A stretch of 6,674 nt of DNA, from the NCBI GenBank assembly GCA_937991555.1, contig CALKHU010000214.1, positions 1 to 6,674 of the forward strand, given 5' to 3'. The translations under genes were made by a program, and so were the position numbers. The notes beneath the pieces are model-generated. The model did not search any database. It was not told the origin of the DNA and saw nothing but the letters and a program-made list of their open reading frames with translations. Origin of the DNA: an uncultured Caulobacter sp. (lineage in GTDB: Bacteria > Pseudomonadota > Alphaproteobacteria > Caulobacterales > Caulobacteraceae). Each line of letters opens with the position of its first letter. Within the stretch, counting starts at the first letter, position 1. Of the stretch, positions 6,313 through 6,674 are shown one piece after another.

Positions 6313-6674
6313 TCACGCGCCCGGATCGCGGCGGACGGCCGCAGCCCGTTCGGGCCGGGGCTTCTCCAGCGGACCGAGGGCCGAAAAGGCCTCCGACGCG
6401 GCGAACCCGTCGCGGTAGGGCGGAAAGACGACCGGATTGTCGCGAAGGCTCTTCAGCGGCTGGCCGAGGCCCTGCCACCCCCGCTCACGCACCCGGGTGA
6501 CGTGATCCAGATCGAGCTCGACGGCGATGACCTCGTGGCCGGCCCCGGCCTGGTGGATCACCTCGCCGCCGGGACCGAAGACGCCCGACAGACCGACGCC
6601 CAGGGTTCCCGCGCCGTTGATGTCGACGAAATAGACCTGGTTGGTCGCGGCGCTGGCCCGCGCGATCGCGAGCT
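6313..6674 (-). CDS. Nitrilase/carbon-nitrogen hydrolase superfamily protein, C-terminal 119 residues (5' end outside window)
   Basis: C-terminal third of a probable cytoplasmic amidase, carbamoylase or nitrilase. The open frame from the window edge to the TGA at 6313-6315 encodes L-A-I-A-R-A-S-A-A-T-N-Q-V-Y-F-V-D-I-N, the pattern that follows the catalytic Cys region in this superfamily (A-R-A-x-E-N-x-x-Y-V). It continues with S-G-V-F-G-P-G-G-E-V-I (the conserved 'x-P-x-G-x-V' turn) and then A-V-E-L-D-L-D-H-V-T-R-V-R, the typical last strand and helix. The tail from W-Q-G-L-G-Q-P-L-K-S-L-R-D onward is longer than in minimal members and ends in a Pro/Arg-rich stretch of about 25 residues. The Glu-Lys-Cys catalytic triad lies outside the window and cannot be checked. 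A GTG at 6561 would begin an in-frame open reading frame, but it is an internal Val codon of this domain and not a start. The gene is the first in the visible operon, 45 bp upstream of the receptor. Substrate class cannot be resolved. Confidence 0.8.
   Translation of the reverse strand, partial: LAIARASAATNQVYFVDINGAGTLGVGLSGVFGPGGEVIHQAGAGHEVIAVELDLDHVTRVRERGWQGLGQPLKSLRDNPVVFPPYRDGFAASEAFSALGPLEKPRPERAAAVRRDPGA

Noticed and set aside
6313..6561. A small 82-residue gene starting at GTG 6561
   Set aside because: The frame continues upstream to the window edge with conserved nitrilase-family sequence, so the GTG is an internal Val codon.

Overview
This 6.7 kb window is a compact, high-GC stretch whose five genes all lie on the minus strand. 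GC-rich codon use, a TonB-dependent receptor with an 'EIVVTATRRE' box, and the pairing of that receptor with a TPR-sulfotransferase suggest an alphaproteobacterium of the Caulobacterales or Sphingomonadales. That assignment is an inference from style; there is no rRNA or other marker gene to confirm it.

In transcription order (right to left) the window holds: (1) the C-terminal end of a nitrilase/carbon-nitrogen hydrolase superfamily enzyme (6313-6674, cut by the window edge); (2) a complete 782-residue TonB-dependent outer-membrane receptor with a GTG start (3919-6267); (3) a 460-residue cytoplasmic protein with N-terminal TPRs and a tyrosylprotein-sulfotransferase-like PAPS domain (2529-3911); (4) a 573-residue exported serine hydrolase of the beta-lactamase/6-aminohexanoate-dimer hydrolase fold with a large N-terminal extension (808-2529); (5) the first 270 residues of an MFS transporter (1-811, cut by the window edge).

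The first gap is 45 bp, the second is 7 bp, and the last two junctions are overlaps of 1 bp (TGATG) and 4 bp (ATGA). I see no terminator or convincing internal promoter, so this looks like one operon that extends beyond both edges. No tRNA, rRNA, CRISPR array, insertion sequence or obvious repeat was seen, and no gene-free stretch reaches 300 bases.

The genes supply parts for each compartment: outer-membrane uptake (receptor), periplasmic hydrolysis (serine hydrolase), inner-membrane transport (MFS), and cytoplasmic amide/nitrile-type hydrolysis and sulfonation (nitrilase-family enzyme, sulfotransferase). The simplest reading is an uptake-and-processing locus for an unidentified organic molecule, possibly one with an amide or ester bond. 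The substrate cannot be read from the sequence. The most notable points are the linkage of a TPST-like TPR-sulfotransferase to a TonB receptor and an atypical serine hydrolase.
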